Of a stretch of DNA of 64,000 nt, positions 26,192 through 34,805 are shown one piece after another (the first letter of the stretch is position 1; each line of letters starts with the position of its first letter). The notes beneath the pieces are model-generated. The model saw only the letters and a list, made by a program, of their open reading frames with translations, was not told the origin of the DNA and made no database searches. A program made the translations under genes and the position numbers. Location of the stretch: NCBI GenBank assembly GCA_023457355.1, contig JAEWLW010000040.1:26871-90870 (forward strand). Reading direction: 5' to 3'. Source of the DNA: Bacillota bacterium. GTDB taxonomy: Bacteria > Bacillota > Clostridia > Oscillospirales > Ruminococcaceae.

Positions 26192-26933
26192 AATTGCGAC
26201 GCTGTTTCCGGAAATGTGCGAACGCGTCGTGGATGAAAGCATCATTGGTCGGGCGCGCCGCGCGGGAAAGCTGGACATCTCCTGCGTCAATATACGCGAT
26301 TATTCCGACGACCGTTTTCACCGCGTAGATGATACGCCCTACGGCGGCGGTATGGGGATGGTACTGGAAGCCGAGCCGCTGGCGCGTTGCTGCGAGGCTT
26401 TTGGCGCGCGGCACCAAACCGATGAAAAGCCCTATGTCGTTTACCTCTCACCCAAGGGGACGGTGTTTAACCAGCAAAAGGCGATTGAATACGCGAAAAA
26501 GCCCGCGCTGCTGCTGGTGTGTGGACATTATGAGGGTGTGGATGAGCGATTTATAGAGGCGTGTGTGGATGAGGAACTCTCGGTTGGCGACTATGTCCTG
26601 ACAGGGGGCGAGTTGGCTGCGCTCGTTGTGACGGACGCTGTGGGCCGCCTGTGCGAGGGCGTGCTGTCCGGTACCGAATGCTATACTGAAGAAAGCCACT
26701 ACAACGGGCTTTTGGAATATCCGCAGTACACCCGCCCGCCGGAGTGGCGCGGCAGGGCGGTGCCGCCGGTGCTGCTTTCCGGGCACCACGCCAATATTGC
26801 AGGCTGGCGGCGGATACAGTCGCTGCGCCTCACCGACGCGCGCCGCCCGGATCTATATGAAAAGGTTGAATTGACCAAACAGGACAAAAAACTGCTGGAA
26901 AAGTATGCGAAAGAGGAGAGTTTTGATGTATGA
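26178..26933 (+). CDS. trmD: tRNA (guanine-37-N1)-methyltransferase TrmD
   Basis: 251 residues from ATG 26178 (AAGGGG seven bases upstream; a second ATG follows directly). MKIEIATLFPEM, YGGGMGMVLEAEPL, VGDYVLTGGELAA and the trefoil-knot segment around EYPQYTRPPEWRG identify TrmD, which methylates G37 of tRNAs reading CNN and prevents +1 frameshifting. Ribosomal protein L19 (rplS), normally next, is not here; the following gene is a DUF554 membrane protein whose start overlaps the trmD stop by four bases. Confidence 0.96.
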   Translation: MMKIEIATLFPEMCERVVDESIIGRARRAGKLDISCVNIRDYSDDRFHRVDDTPYGGGMGMVLEAEPLARCCEAFGARHQTDEKPYVVYLSPKGTVFNQQKAIEYAKKPALLLVCGHYEGVDERFIEACVDEELSVGDYVLTGGELAALVVTDAVGRLCEGVLSGTECYTEESHYNGLLEYPQYTRPPEWRGRAVPPVLLSGHHANIAGWRRIQSLRLTDARRPDLYEKVELTKQDKKLLEKYAKEESFDV

Positions 26934-27655
26934 CCGGAACCGTTGTCAATGCGGCGGCCATTGTGGCGGGTGCCGCCATTGGTCTGCTGTTTAAAAAAGG
27001 GCTGCCGAAGCGCGTTGAAGAAAACGCGCTGAAGTTTGTTGGAACCGGCGTGGCCATCCTGGGCCTGAATGGTGTCATTTGCGCAATGATCACCGCCGAC
27101 ACCGCCACGGGGCTGCTCTCGTACGAGGGTGGCATTTTGCTGGTGCTCAGTCTGGCTGTCGGCGGCATTTTCGGCGAGCTGTTCAGCATTGAGGACAAAT
27201 TGAATGCAGGCGGGTTGGCCATTGAGCAAAAGCTTGGCGCGCAGGGGTTTGCCAAAGGGTTTGTATCCGCCTCCATGCTGTTTTGCATTGGCGCCATGGC
27301 AATTGTGGGGGCCATTGCAGACGGACTGAACCACGACAGCAGCATTTTATTTGTCAAGGCGACGCTCGACGGCATCACTTCCATCGTGCTGGCGGCAACG
27401 CTTGGCTACGGCGTCTTGTTTGCGGCTGTTGCGGTGCTGGCCTATCAGGGAATTATTACGCTGTGTGCGGGCCTGTTGGCGCCGGTCTTAAACGGCACTA
27501 CGCTGCTTGACCAGATCTGCATGGTCGGCTACTGTATTGTTCTGCTGATCGGCACGAATATGCTGGGTTCTACCAAGGTTAAAACCGCAAATCTGCTGCC
27601 GGCGATGTTGGGGCCAGTCGTGTATAATTTTATAATGATGTTGAAAAATACTTAG
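26930..27655 (+). CDS. DUF554 family membrane protein (YdfK/YqgA-like)
   Basis: 241 residues with about seven hydrophobic segments and family signatures MTGTVVNAAAIVAGAAIG, GVAILGLNGVI, ASMLFCIGAMAIVGAIADGL and the C-terminal NLLPAMLGPVVY. The DUF554 family is widespread but uncharacterised; transport is a guess. Translation is coupled to trmD through an ATGA overlap. It takes the place that rplS occupies in most genomes. Confidence 0.88.
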   Translation: MTGTVVNAAAIVAGAAIGLLFKKGLPKRVEENALKFVGTGVAILGLNGVICAMITADTATGLLSYEGGILLVLSLAVGGIFGELFSIEDKLNAGGLAIEQKLGAQGFAKGFVSASMLFCIGAMAIVGAIADGLNHDSSILFVKATLDGITSIVLAATLGYGVLFAAVAVLAYQGIITLCAGLLAPVLNGTTLLDQICMVGYCIVLLIGTNMLGSTKVKTANLLPAMLGPVVYNFIMMLKNT

Positions 27656-27746
27656 TAAAATGGCACAAAGAGTTTGTCTATATCGGCATATTTATTGCGT
27701 AGGTGTAGAAAATTTGCCATATAAGATGTAATTGCGTTTTGCGTCA

Positions 27747-27775
27747 TTGACGTGATGGAAGAATGACCGTATAAT
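27747..27775 (+). promoter_or_regulatory. Promoter of the first HPr gene
   Basis: TTGACG (27747-27752) and TATAAT (27770-27775) at 17-base spacing, 58 bp upstream of the HPr start codon. Confidence 0.88.
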
Positions 27776-27833
27776 GATGGTGGAGATTAACACGATTATT
27801 GTTTTAAATCATCGATGATAGGAGATATGTATT

Positions 27834-28103
27834 ATGTATATGAAGGATGTTAATGTGCAGAATCAAATCGGTCTGCATGCCCGTCCCGCTACTTTTTTCA
27901 TTCAGAAGGCCAATGAATTCAAAGCTTCCATTTGGGTTGAAAAGGATGAACGTCGTGTGAATGCCAAGAGCCTTTTAGGCGTTCTTTCTCTGGGCATCGT
28001 GGGGGGCTCCTCTATACGTATTATCGCGGATGGCGCCGACGAGCAGGCCGCTGTTGACGGCTTGGCAAAGCTTGTTGAGACCGGCTTTACCGAGCAATTT
28101 TAG
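27834..28103 (+). CDS. HPr-like phosphocarrier protein (chromosomal copy 1)
   Basis: 89 residues. The His phosphorylated by Enzyme I lies in IGLHARPA (His ~16) and the regulatory serine in NAKSLLGVLSLG, so both PTS transfer and HPr kinase control look possible. It is not next to any PTS gene: DUF554 precedes and uvrC follows. It has its own consensus promoter. A second HPr lies in the PTS island at 59.5 kb; this one is the better candidate for the general or regulatory HPr. That division of labour is inference. Confidence 0.9.
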   Translation: MYMKDVNVQNQIGLHARPATFFIQKANEFKASIWVEKDERRVNAKSLLGVLSLGIVGGSSIRIIADGADEQAAVDGLAKLVETGFTEQF

Positions 28104-28281
28104 TCGTTAACCAAGTTTAAACAAGGGCTGGATTGCAGGCGGTTTTTCGTGCTGAAAGGCTAAGGAAAAAAGCGGCTGCCGCCCGGTGAGGATAATAACG
28201 CGGCAGGGCGGTAAACCGTTGCCGCAGGATAACCTGGTTTTCAAGCTTGGGGAAACACTACTGGGTTTGGGCTTTAGCGAG

Positions 28282-28318
28282 ACGGTGTGCTGCTTTTTCG
28301 GGCGGCACACCGTTTTTG
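28282..28318 (+). terminator. Terminator directly in front of uvrC
   Basis: Perfect 9-bp arms (28282-28290 and 28305-28313) with T-run to 28318. It ends only 36 bp before the uvrC start codon and 179 bp after the HPr stop. I find no promoter between it and uvrC, so uvrC may depend on read-through, making this an attenuator. Confidence 0.8.
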
Positions 28319-28354
28319 TTGCCTGTTGCCATTTTGCGTGGATGGGGGAAATGT

Positions 28355-30202
28355 ATGTCGGAGGAAAGAATTCAGGCGTTGCATCAAAAGTCCCGGGCGC
28401 TCACGGCCGAGCCGGGCGTTTATTTGATGCGCAATAAAGCCGGCGAAATCATCTATGTCGGCAAGGCCAAAAATTTGAAAAACCGCGTTTCAAGTTATTT
28501 CCGTGCGCTGGATAAGCACCTGCCCAAGGTGCTGGCCATGGTGTTGCAGGTGCAGGATTTTGAAACGATTGTCACTGCCAGCGAGTTTGAGGCGCTGGTG
28601 CTGGAATGCAGCCTGATCAAGCAGCATACGCCAAAATACAACATCCTGTTAAAGGATGACAAAGGGTTTAGTTATCTGCGTATTGATAGTGGAGATTACC
28701 CCCGAATCACCGAAGTTAAACAGAAAGCGGCGGACGGCGCAACTTATATCGGGCCGTATATGTCGGCGTGGGTGGTTAAAAATACCGCCGATGAGGCGAA
28801 CAAGGCATTCGGCTTGCCCACCTGTGCGCGGCAGTTCCCGCGGGATATCAAAAAAGGACGGCCATGTCTCAATTACCATCTCAAGCAGTGCATGGGGGTA
28901 TGCCGGGGCGGTATTTCGGCGGCGGAATACGCCGAAATTATGCACCAGGCGGTTGAATACATCAAGGGCGGCAGCGCCGAGGCGCAGAAAATGCTCAACG
29001 AGCAGATGGAGCGGGCGGCGGAAAGCCTCGAGTTTGAGAAGGCGGCCAAATATCGTGACCGTTTGCGGGCGATTGCGCGCTTTTCCGACCGGCAGCGGGT
29101 GGTGTATGCCAATGTGGCCGATCAGGATGTGCTGGCATTCGTACAGTCGGGCGATGACCTTTCGCTGTCGTTGATCAAGTTCCGCGGCCAGCGGCTGGTC
29201 GATAAACTGGATTTTCTGTTTCCGGATATTTCGTCGATTGAGGATGTCAGAGGCGAGTTCATTTCGCGCTATTATTCCGACCCGCTGCACGAGCTGCCCG
29301 GCCAGCTGACGGTTGATGGGGACGTGACCGACAAAGCGCTCATCGAGCAGCTTTTGTCGCAACGGCTGGGCAAAAAGCTATCCCTTGTGCAGCCGCAGCG
29401 CGGCGATTTGGTCAAGCTGGTCGAGATGGCGCGGTTAAACGCTGCCGAGCAGCTTTCTCTGCGCAGCAGCAGCCGCACCGGGCGGGAGCTGGCCGCCCTT
29501 GATGAGCTGGGGAAGCTGTTGGGATTATCCAAGCCGCCGGTCTGGATAGAATCCTATGATATTTCCAACATCGGCAGCGGAACGATTGTCGGTTCAATGG
29601 TTGTGTTTGAAAACGGCCGGCCGCAAAAAGCCGCTTATAAGCATTTTTCGATTAAGGATATCGCCGGGCCGGACGATTACGCCAGCATGGCGCAGATGTT
29701 AAACCGCCGCTTTGCCCGTTACCTGGCGCAGGCCGAGGACGGCGGCTTTTTTAACCGTCTGCCCGACCTGCTTCTTATCGACGGCGGCAGGGGACATGTT
29801 TCGACCGCCAAAGGCGTGTTAGAGTCACTTTCGCTGGACATACCGGTATTCGGCATGGTCAAGGACGACCGCCACCGCACCCGCGCCATTTCGTCACAGG
29901 GCGGCGAGATCGGCATCGCCTCTCACCGCAGTGTTTTTACACTTGTAACCGCCATTCAGGATGAAACGCATCGGTTTGCCATAAACTATGCACGTAAGGT
30001 TCATAAAAAGACGGCTTTTGAGTTGTCGCTTACCAGAGTTGAGGGCATTGGCGAGGTGCGCGCGCGCGCTTTGTTTGCCCATTTTAAAACGAAAAAGGCC
30101 ATTCTGTCCGCCACTGAAGATGAATTAGCCGCCGTTAAGGGTATGAATAGCCGCGCAGCCAGAGCGCTGCGCGAAGCTGCGGAGAAGGGCGAAATCGGTT
30201 GA
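28355..30202 (+). CDS. uvrC: Excinuclease ABC subunit C
   Basis: 615 residues from ATG 28355 (GGGGGA upstream; the frame is open 108 bp further, through the terminator, which is not credible coding). The N-terminal GIY-YIG nuclease has GVYLMRNKAGEIIYVGKAKN; a UVR motif (EQMERAAESLEFEKAAKYRD) binds UvrB; the RNase H-like 5' nuclease has ESYDISNIGSG and LLIDGGRGHV; helix-hairpin-helix motifs end the protein. UvrC makes both incisions in nucleotide excision repair. Its last codons overlap a promoter for rsmD. Confidence 0.97.
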   Translation: MSEERIQALHQKSRALTAEPGVYLMRNKAGEIIYVGKAKNLKNRVSSYFRALDKHLPKVLAMVLQVQDFETIVTASEFEALVLECSLIKQHTPKYNILLKDDKGFSYLRIDSGDYPRITEVKQKAADGATYIGPYMSAWVVKNTADEANKAFGLPTCARQFPRDIKKGRPCLNYHLKQCMGVCRGGISAAEYAEIMHQAVEYIKGGSAEAQKMLNEQMERAAESLEFEKAAKYRDRLRAIARFSDRQRVVYANVADQDVLAFVQSGDDLSLSLIKFRGQRLVDKLDFLFPDISSIEDVRGEFISRYYSDPLHELPGQLTVDGDVTDKALIEQLLSQRLGKKLSLVQPQRGDLVKLVEMARLNAAEQLSLRSSSRTGRELAALDELGKLLGLSKPPVWIESYDISNIGSGTIVGSMVVFENGRPQKAAYKHFSIKDIAGPDDYASMAQMLNRRFARYLAQAEDGGFFNRLPDLLLIDGGRGHVSTAKGVLESLSLDIPVFGMVKDDRHRTRAISSQGGEIGIASHRSVFTLVTAIQDETHRFAINYARKVHKKTAFELSLTRVEGIGEVRARALFAHFKTKKAILSATEDELAAVKGMNSRAARALREAAEKGEIG

Positions 30203-30227
30203 CAAAATGGCATAAAAAAGGGATAAT
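30199..30227 (+). promoter_or_regulatory. Promoter of rsmD-coaD operon overlapping the uvrC stop
   Basis: TTGACA (30199-30204) includes the uvrC stop codon; GATAAT (30222-30227) follows after 17 bases. It is 66 bp upstream of rsmD. Confidence 0.82.
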
Positions 30228-30292
30228 AATAAGCGGTCTTTAACATTTTCAAAAACATCGGTTACTTAACCGGTGCTGCAAGGAGATAAAAC

Positions 30293-30829
30293 ATGAGAGT
30301 TATCACCGGCACGGCCAGAGGGCGAAAGCTCACGGCCCCGCAGGGATTAGATACCCGCCCGACATCAGATATGGCCAAGGAGGCGTTGTTTTCCATCATT
30401 CAGTTTGAGGTGGAAGGCGCCGCTGTTTTGGACCTTTTTGCGGGATCGGGGCAGCTTGGCATTGAGGCGCTGTCGCGCGGCGCGCGTTCGGCGGTCTTTG
30501 TCGATGCTTCACGGGAGGCGAATCAGGTTATCGCACAGAATCTTGAGCACACAAAGCTTAAAGATTGCGCGCGCATTGCCATGATGGACGCCGCAGCCTA
30601 TTTAAAAACTGTGCGTGAACCGTTTGACATCGCGTTGCTGGACCCGCCTTACCACAAGGGCCTGATTGATACCGTGCTGCCGCTGCTGGCGCCCTGTATG
30701 ACCCCCGGCGGCATTATCATATGTGAAACCGAACGGGATGAGACACTGCCCGAAGCCGCGGGCGTTTTTGCCGCGCGCAAAGAATACCGTTACGGCAAGG
30801 CGAAGCTGACGACCTACCGTGCGCTTTAA
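30293..30829 (+). CDS. rsmD: 16S rRNA (guanine-966-N2)-methyltransferase RsmD
   Basis: 178 residues. The SAM site is VLDLFAGSGQLGIEALSRGA and the catalytic N-methyltransferase motif is DPPY in ALLDPPYHKG. MRVITGTARGRKLTAP is the family start. It methylates G966 of 16S rRNA. AAGGAGA precedes the ATG, and coaD follows after 9 bp, the usual pairing in bacteria. Confidence 0.95.
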   Translation: MRVITGTARGRKLTAPQGLDTRPTSDMAKEALFSIIQFEVEGAAVLDLFAGSGQLGIEALSRGARSAVFVDASREANQVIAQNLEHTKLKDCARIAMMDAAAYLKTVREPFDIALLDPPYHKGLIDTVLPLLAPCMTPGGIIICETERDETLPEAAGVFAARKEYRYGKAKLTTYRAL

Positions 30830-30838
30830 GGAGACATT

Positions 30839-31336
30839 ATGAGAATTGCAGTATGTCCCGGAAGCTTCGACCCCGTCACCTATGGCCATCTGGACATTTT
30901 TAAACGCGCATCCAAGCTTTTTGACAAGGTGATTGTGGTTGTGGTCATCAATCCGGATAAGCACCCGACCTTCTCGGTGGAGGAGCGCATGGAGATGATC
31001 CGGGAGGTTGTGACCGAATACCCCAATGTCGAGGTGGACAGCTATTCCGGCCTGCTCATCAACTATGTTCGCGAAAAGGGCGCCGTTGCCATCGTCAAGG
31101 GCCTGCGCGCCATGAGCGATTTTGAGTACGAGTTCCAGATGGCGATCACCAATAAGAAATTGTACCCGGGTGCCGAGACCGTGTTTTTGACCACCAGCCT
31201 GTATAACCTTTACTTAAGCTCCAGCCTGGTTCGGCAGATGGCGATGCTTAAGGGCGACCTTGCCGGTCTGGTGCCCCGGTGTTTGCACGAACGGGTATAT
31301 AAACGTTTTGAGAAAGGTGGAGACGCTTCAGAATGA
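30839..31336 (+). CDS. coaD: Phosphopantetheine adenylyltransferase
   Basis: 165 residues. Motifs are PGSFDPVTYGHLDIFKRA with the nucleotidyltransferase TxGH, KGLRAMSDFEYEFQMA, and near the C-terminus LYNLYLSSSLVRQMA in place of the common ISSTxVR. It makes dephospho-CoA from phosphopantetheine and ATP. Its stop overlaps the next start by four bases (ATGA). Confidence 0.96.
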   Translation: MRIAVCPGSFDPVTYGHLDIFKRASKLFDKVIVVVVINPDKHPTFSVEERMEMIREVVTEYPNVEVDSYSGLLINYVREKGAVAIVKGLRAMSDFEYEFQMAITNKKLYPGAETVFLTTSLYNLYLSSSLVRQMAMLKGDLAGLVPRCLHERVYKRFEKGGDASE

Positions 31337-31788
31337 ACATTGAAGAAATTTTGGACATGCTCGATGAATTGTTGGATAAAAGCTGGAATCTTCCGCTGAC
31401 CAACAACCGCAGCGTGGTGGATATCGAAAAAATTCAGGAGCTGCTCGACGATATCCGCATGAACCTGCCCGGCGAGATCAAGCAGGCAAAGAGCATTGTC
31501 TCAGACCGCGCCGATATCATTGCCACGGCCAAGCGCGAGGCGGATGCCGTCGTGCGCCGCGCCGAGGACCGCGCTCGCGCGCTCATCGCGCAGGAGGAGA
31601 TTGTCAAGCAGGCGCAGCAGAAGGCCGCTGAAATCCTCTCTCAGGCGCAGCAGAAGGCCAAGGACCTGCGCGCGGCCTCACAGGAGTTCTCGGATGATCT
31701 TCTGCGCCAGTCCGAGGAGACATTGACCAAGCTGCTCACCGAAGTGCGCACCACCCGTCAGGCCATGCGCAACACCACCAAGCGGTAG
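31333..31788 (+). CDS. Small coiled-coil protein coupled to coaD
   Basis: 151 residues, almost entirely helical and charged. After ~50 residues with MNIEEILDMLDELLDKSW and SVVDIEKIQELLDDIR comes a long Ala/Glu/Gln/Lys heptad-like region (~60-140) such as IVKQAQQKAAEILSQAQQKA. It resembles the stator-type coiled coils of V-ATPase subunit H/G or the tail of DivIVA, and such genes sit next to coaD in many Clostridia, but it lacks a diagnostic domain. No signal peptide or membrane helix. Translational coupling to coaD is clear; function is unknown. Confidence 0.85.
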   Translation: MNIEEILDMLDELLDKSWNLPLTNNRSVVDIEKIQELLDDIRMNLPGEIKQAKSIVSDRADIIATAKREADAVVRRAEDRARALIAQEEIVKQAQQKAAEILSQAQQKAKDLRAASQEFSDDLLRQSEETLTKLLTEVRTTRQAMRNTTKR

Positions 31789-31814
31789 AAGCTGACCGAA
31801 AAAATTATTAGCCG

Positions 31815-31857
31815 GCGCTCATTTTCAGGATATCCGATCCTGCAAATGGGCGCTTTG
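31815..31857 (+). terminator. Terminator-like hairpin after the rsmD-coaD operon
   Basis: A long imperfect stem: GCGCTCATTT at 31815 pairs with AAATGGGCGC ending at 31854, with an inner CAGGA/TCCTG stem. Only three T follow, so termination may be partial. Confidence 0.65.
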
Positions 31858-31879
31858 CCATATTTAGCGTGTGGTTGCG

Positions 31880-31990
31880 CGGCCAAAACGCTTTGTCTTT
31901 GCGGCCTTGTCTCCGTGCTGTTGCGTTGTCCTGCCTGCGCCGTCCGTCTTGTACCTCATTCGGGATTCGTATCAGATTTTCTACACAAAG
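31880..31990 (+). repeat. Degenerate family 1 MITE-like copy
   Basis: About 110 bp resembling the family 1 elements: an AAAAC-x-GTCTT-x-GCGGCCT stretch, then GCTGTTGCGTTGTCCTGCC, then CATTCGG followed by an ATCAGATTTTCTACA that resembles the right end of the copy at 62413. The terminal repeats are eroded. The match is judged by eye and is weaker than for the other three copies. Confidence 0.5.
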
Positions 31991-31997
31991 AGCATAC

Positions 31998-32027
31998 TTG
32001 ACAATTGATCAATAAAAACACTAAAAT
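31998..32027 (+). promoter_or_regulatory. Likely promoter of the soluble chemoreceptor gene
   Basis: TTGACA (31998-32003) and TAAAAT (32022-32027) at 18-base spacing, 125 bp upstream of the GTG start. Confidence 0.65.
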
Positions 32028-32152
32028 ATTAATAACTGTGATTTGTTATTCTTAGAGCAATCAAGGCGATAGATAAGGGGTTTCTCAAGGGCTTAAGCGT
32101 ATTTATATACCTGACAGTCATACAAATGAGAAATATAAAGGGGGCAGACATT

Positions 32153-32995
32153 GTGAAAAATTATTCAGCGGAAGAAATTTTAGATTCTTTTACAGTTTTG
32201 GCGCCATATCTTAATGAAATATTTATCGAGGATGTTGGTGTATCTGTCATTAAAGAAGGGTATTACACTTCCTATGTCCCGGGTAAATCTTTCGACTTAA
32301 AGGTCAAGGCCGGAGAGCCTATGCAGGGTAAAGTTAGCGAACAATGTATGGAAACTGGCAAGAAGGTTATTCGAAAGATTACAAAGGAGCAATCAGCTTT
32401 TGGCATACCCTATATTGCATGTGCATACCCGTTTAAAAATGGCAACAGGGTAATTGGCTGTGTTATTACAACTCAGGCTGTAGATAGTCAAGAAAAAATA
32501 CAACATATTTCAAATGACCTGGCTACATCTGCACAAGAGTATACGGCAAATATGGAAGAGATCGCCGCGACAACTGCGGAATTGGCTAGCATCTCAAGCA
32601 AACTTGGATCCTTTAGCAATGATTTAACCAGTTCAATAAAACAAACAGATGAAATCGTTGCTTTTATCAGTAACATAGCGAGCCAAACTAATTTATTGGG
32701 TTTGAATGCAGCCATAGAAGCTGCCCACGTTGGTGAGCATGGCAGAGGCTTTGGTGTAGTGGCCGGTGAAGTTCGAAAGTTAGCGGTAGAAAGTGCTCAA
32801 TCAGTTAAAAATATTAAAACTTTATTGGACAAGATACAGCAGTCTATTATCCAAATGAACCAAAAGATTCAAGCGGTTGATGGCGCTGTAAAATCCCAGG
32901 AAGTATCTATACAAGAAATGACAAATGCAAGCCTCGGTTTTGCGGCAATGGCAGGAGACCTTGCGGAGATTTCAAACTATATGACAAACAAATAG
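32153..32995 (+). CDS. Soluble methyl-accepting chemotaxis-like protein
   Basis: 280 residues from GTG 32153, fixed by AAGGGGG eight bases upstream. There is no membrane helix. The first ~125 residues form a small sensor-like region (LAPYLNEIFIEDVGVSVIKE, AFGIPYIACAYPF, GNRVIGCVITT), and the rest is a short MCP signalling domain with the hairpin tip ASQTNLLGLNAAIEAA and FGVVAGEVRKLA. It could report a cytoplasmic signal to CheA/CheW. The gene is clearly more AT-rich than its neighbours (TTT, AAA, ATA codons), suggesting acquisition from elsewhere. No che genes are in the window. Confidence 0.88.
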   Translation: MKNYSAEEILDSFTVLAPYLNEIFIEDVGVSVIKEGYYTSYVPGKSFDLKVKAGEPMQGKVSEQCMETGKKVIRKITKEQSAFGIPYIACAYPFKNGNRVIGCVITTQAVDSQEKIQHISNDLATSAQEYTANMEEIAATTAELASISSKLGSFSNDLTSSIKQTDEIVAFISNIASQTNLLGLNAAIEAAHVGEHGRGFGVVAGEVRKLAVESAQSVKNIKTLLDKIQQSIIQMNQKIQAVDGAVKSQEVSIQEMTNASLGFAAMAGDLAEISNYMTNK

Positions 32996-33050
32996 CAACG
33001 CATCTCCTTGAGGTCGCTGAAGCCGCCCTTATGGTCAAGTAAAACGATTT

Positions 33051-33094
33051 AGAACCTGAGTTACAGATAAATGCTGTAAACTCAGGTTCTTTTT
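33051..33094 (+). terminator. Terminator after the soluble chemoreceptor
   Basis: AGAACCTGAGTT (33051) pairs with AACTCAGGTTCT (to 33090), an inner ACAG/CTGT extends the stem, and a five-T run follows. Confidence 0.9.
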
Positions 33095-33239
33095 GGAATA
33101 GTATCGGTATCACGCGGCTGTTGATGAGCGTCAAGCGTCTGATAAAAAACACCGCTACTTTCCGATAAACAGAGCGCGTAGCAGACTTGCAATTATCAGG
33201 CGTGTATTCCAAAATCACTATGTCGGAAAACTATACATT

Positions 33240-33512
33240 ATGGAAATGAGACTAAATCCGGGCGAGACGCCGGAATAATCACTGCCGGATGCCGCAGCGG
33301 TTCACATGGCCTGCGAGGTGTTTGGCGCATTGACGGACGGGAAGGTTAAACCTGAATCCTCAGAAAGAAATGTTTCGTGGCTGCTTGACGATGCCCTTTG
33401 TGGTTTTAAATACTTTGAGCCCCGCAGAGCCGGGCTTTATCTATTTGGAGGAACTTGTCATATCTGCCGTTTGTCAGTCAGGATAGTCCGGAAGAATATA
33501 CCGCCGCTCTAA
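33240..33512 (+). pseudogene. Possible decayed coding remnant
   Basis: One frame reads MEMRLNPGETPE, an in-frame TAA at 33276, then ~78 residues with plausible codon use (ACEVFGALTDGKVKP, SWLLDDALCGFKYFEP). Neither part matches a family I recognise and no ribosome site fits. It may be the remains of a gene interrupted by a stop. The rest of 33100-33545 shows nothing else. Confidence 0.3.
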
Positions 33513-33548
33513 AGTTGGCAGGTTATAATCCCTGACACTTAATTAAGG

Positions 33549-33609
33549 TAAAAACAGAAAGGGCCCGCCACACAAATGTTCATTCGTACATTTGACGGCG
33601 TGCCCTTTA
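33549..33609 (-). terminator. Terminator of the YibE/F-to-ClC minus-strand cluster
   Basis: A long stem: AAAGGGCACGCC with inner TCAAATGT on the minus strand pairs with ACATTTGT and GGCGGGCCCTTT; after CTG a five-T run follows at 33549-33553. It lies 8 bp after the YibE/F stop codon. Confidence 0.85.
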
Positions 33610-33616
33610 ATCGCGG

Positions 33617-34801
33617 TTACTTATCTTGTGAAACGACGGGTATATCGGCTTTTTGCTCTTTTTTGCTCAGGCAGTAGATGGCGGCGCAGACCGCCGAGGT
33701 CAGCGGAATGGTCAGCAGTAGCCCGAAGCTGCCCACCAGCGCCTGAAGGATTTCCACGACGATCATCTCGCGGTTTAAAAGCCCCAGCCACGAGCTGCTG
33801 TAAGCGATGAGCAGCAGCGTCAGTGAAAGCGAACCGCCGATGTAGGCGAGTATCAGCGTATTGGACATGGTGCCCATCATGTCGCGCCCGATGGTCATGC
33901 CGGAACGCATAATGGCGGCAGGGGGACAGTTGGGGGTTGCCTCGTAAACCTCATATAATGCGGAAGAAAGCGAAATAGCCACATCCATGATGGCGCCGAC
34001 CGCGCCGATGAGGATGGCGGCAAAGATAATGGCCTTAAGGTCAATGGTCTGCCCGTCTATTAAAAATTTTAAAAACAGGGACTGCTCGTCAACCATGCCG
34101 GTCAGCTGTAAAAACCTGTCGGCAAACAGCGTCAGCCCGCCGGAAACCAAAATACCGGAAATGCAGCCGATGCCGCTGCACAAACTCTTTTTATTGGCGC
34201 CGTTGACAATCATCAGCGTCATAACAATGATGAACGCACAGGTCAGAATCGCCCAGAAATAGATGTTCTTACCCGATAAAATGGCCGGAACAAAAACGCT
34301 GAAAATGGCCGTACAGGTAAAGCACAGCGATAAAATTGTGTTGAGGCCTTTAAAGCGACCGAAGAGGATTAACACCAGGCCAAAGGCGATTGCAAAAATC
34401 AATAATGTGTCGGTTCGGACATATTCCCCCATCATCCATTTGACATCGCCCTGAAACTCGGGGTTTTGGGTCAGCAACACATGGTCGCCCGTTTTGACTT
34501 CCCGCAGCTGGTAGGGAGAATCGGGGTCGCAATTTTGCAACGCCGTGACCATTGCGCCTTTCTGGGGGCCGGTGAGCAGCTTTGCGACAAAAATAATGTT
34601 GACGCCGTTCCCGTACTTGATGCCGCTGACTTCCTGTGCCGCCGACTGTCGCGCAGTGATTCCCTGAACCAGTGCCTTTTCACAGGAATCCTGATAAATA
34701 TGCTCAAACACAGGTAGGTTGGATGCGGCAATCTTACCGCCGACAACAAGGTATAAAATCGACAGAACGATGGAGAATATATAAATTATTTTTTGCTTCA
34801 T
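33617..34801 (-). CDS. YibE/F family membrane protein
   Basis: 394 residues from ATG 34801, preceded by GAAGGAATAAGG; the frame is open a further 303 bp, but that part lies over the CAP-protein gene. It has an N-terminal signal-anchor (IIYIFSIVLSILYLVVGG), an extracytoplasmic region of ~100 residues, then about seven membrane helices with GAVGAIMDVAISLSSALYEV and GRDMMGTMSNTLILAYIGGS, which are YibE/F signatures. The function of this family is uncharacterised. It begins 4 bp after the CAP lipoprotein gene, so both are made together. Confidence 0.85.
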   Translation of the reverse strand: MKQKIIYIFSIVLSILYLVVGGKIAASNLPVFEHIYQDSCEKALVQGITARQSAAQEVSGIKYGNGVNIIFVAKLLTGPQKGAMVTALQNCDPDSPYQLREVKTGDHVLLTQNPEFQGDVKWMMGEYVRTDTLLIFAIAFGLVLILFGRFKGLNTILSLCFTCTAIFSVFVPAILSGKNIYFWAILTCAFIIVMTLMIVNGANKKSLCSGIGCISGILVSGGLTLFADRFLQLTGMVDEQSLFLKFLIDGQTIDLKAIIFAAILIGAVGAIMDVAISLSSALYEVYEATPNCPPAAIMRSGMTIGRDMMGTMSNTLILAYIGGSLSLTLLLIAYSSSWLGLLNREMIVVEILQALVGSFGLLLTIPLTSAVCAAIYCLSKKEQKADIPVVSQDK

Positions 34802-34805
34802 TGCC

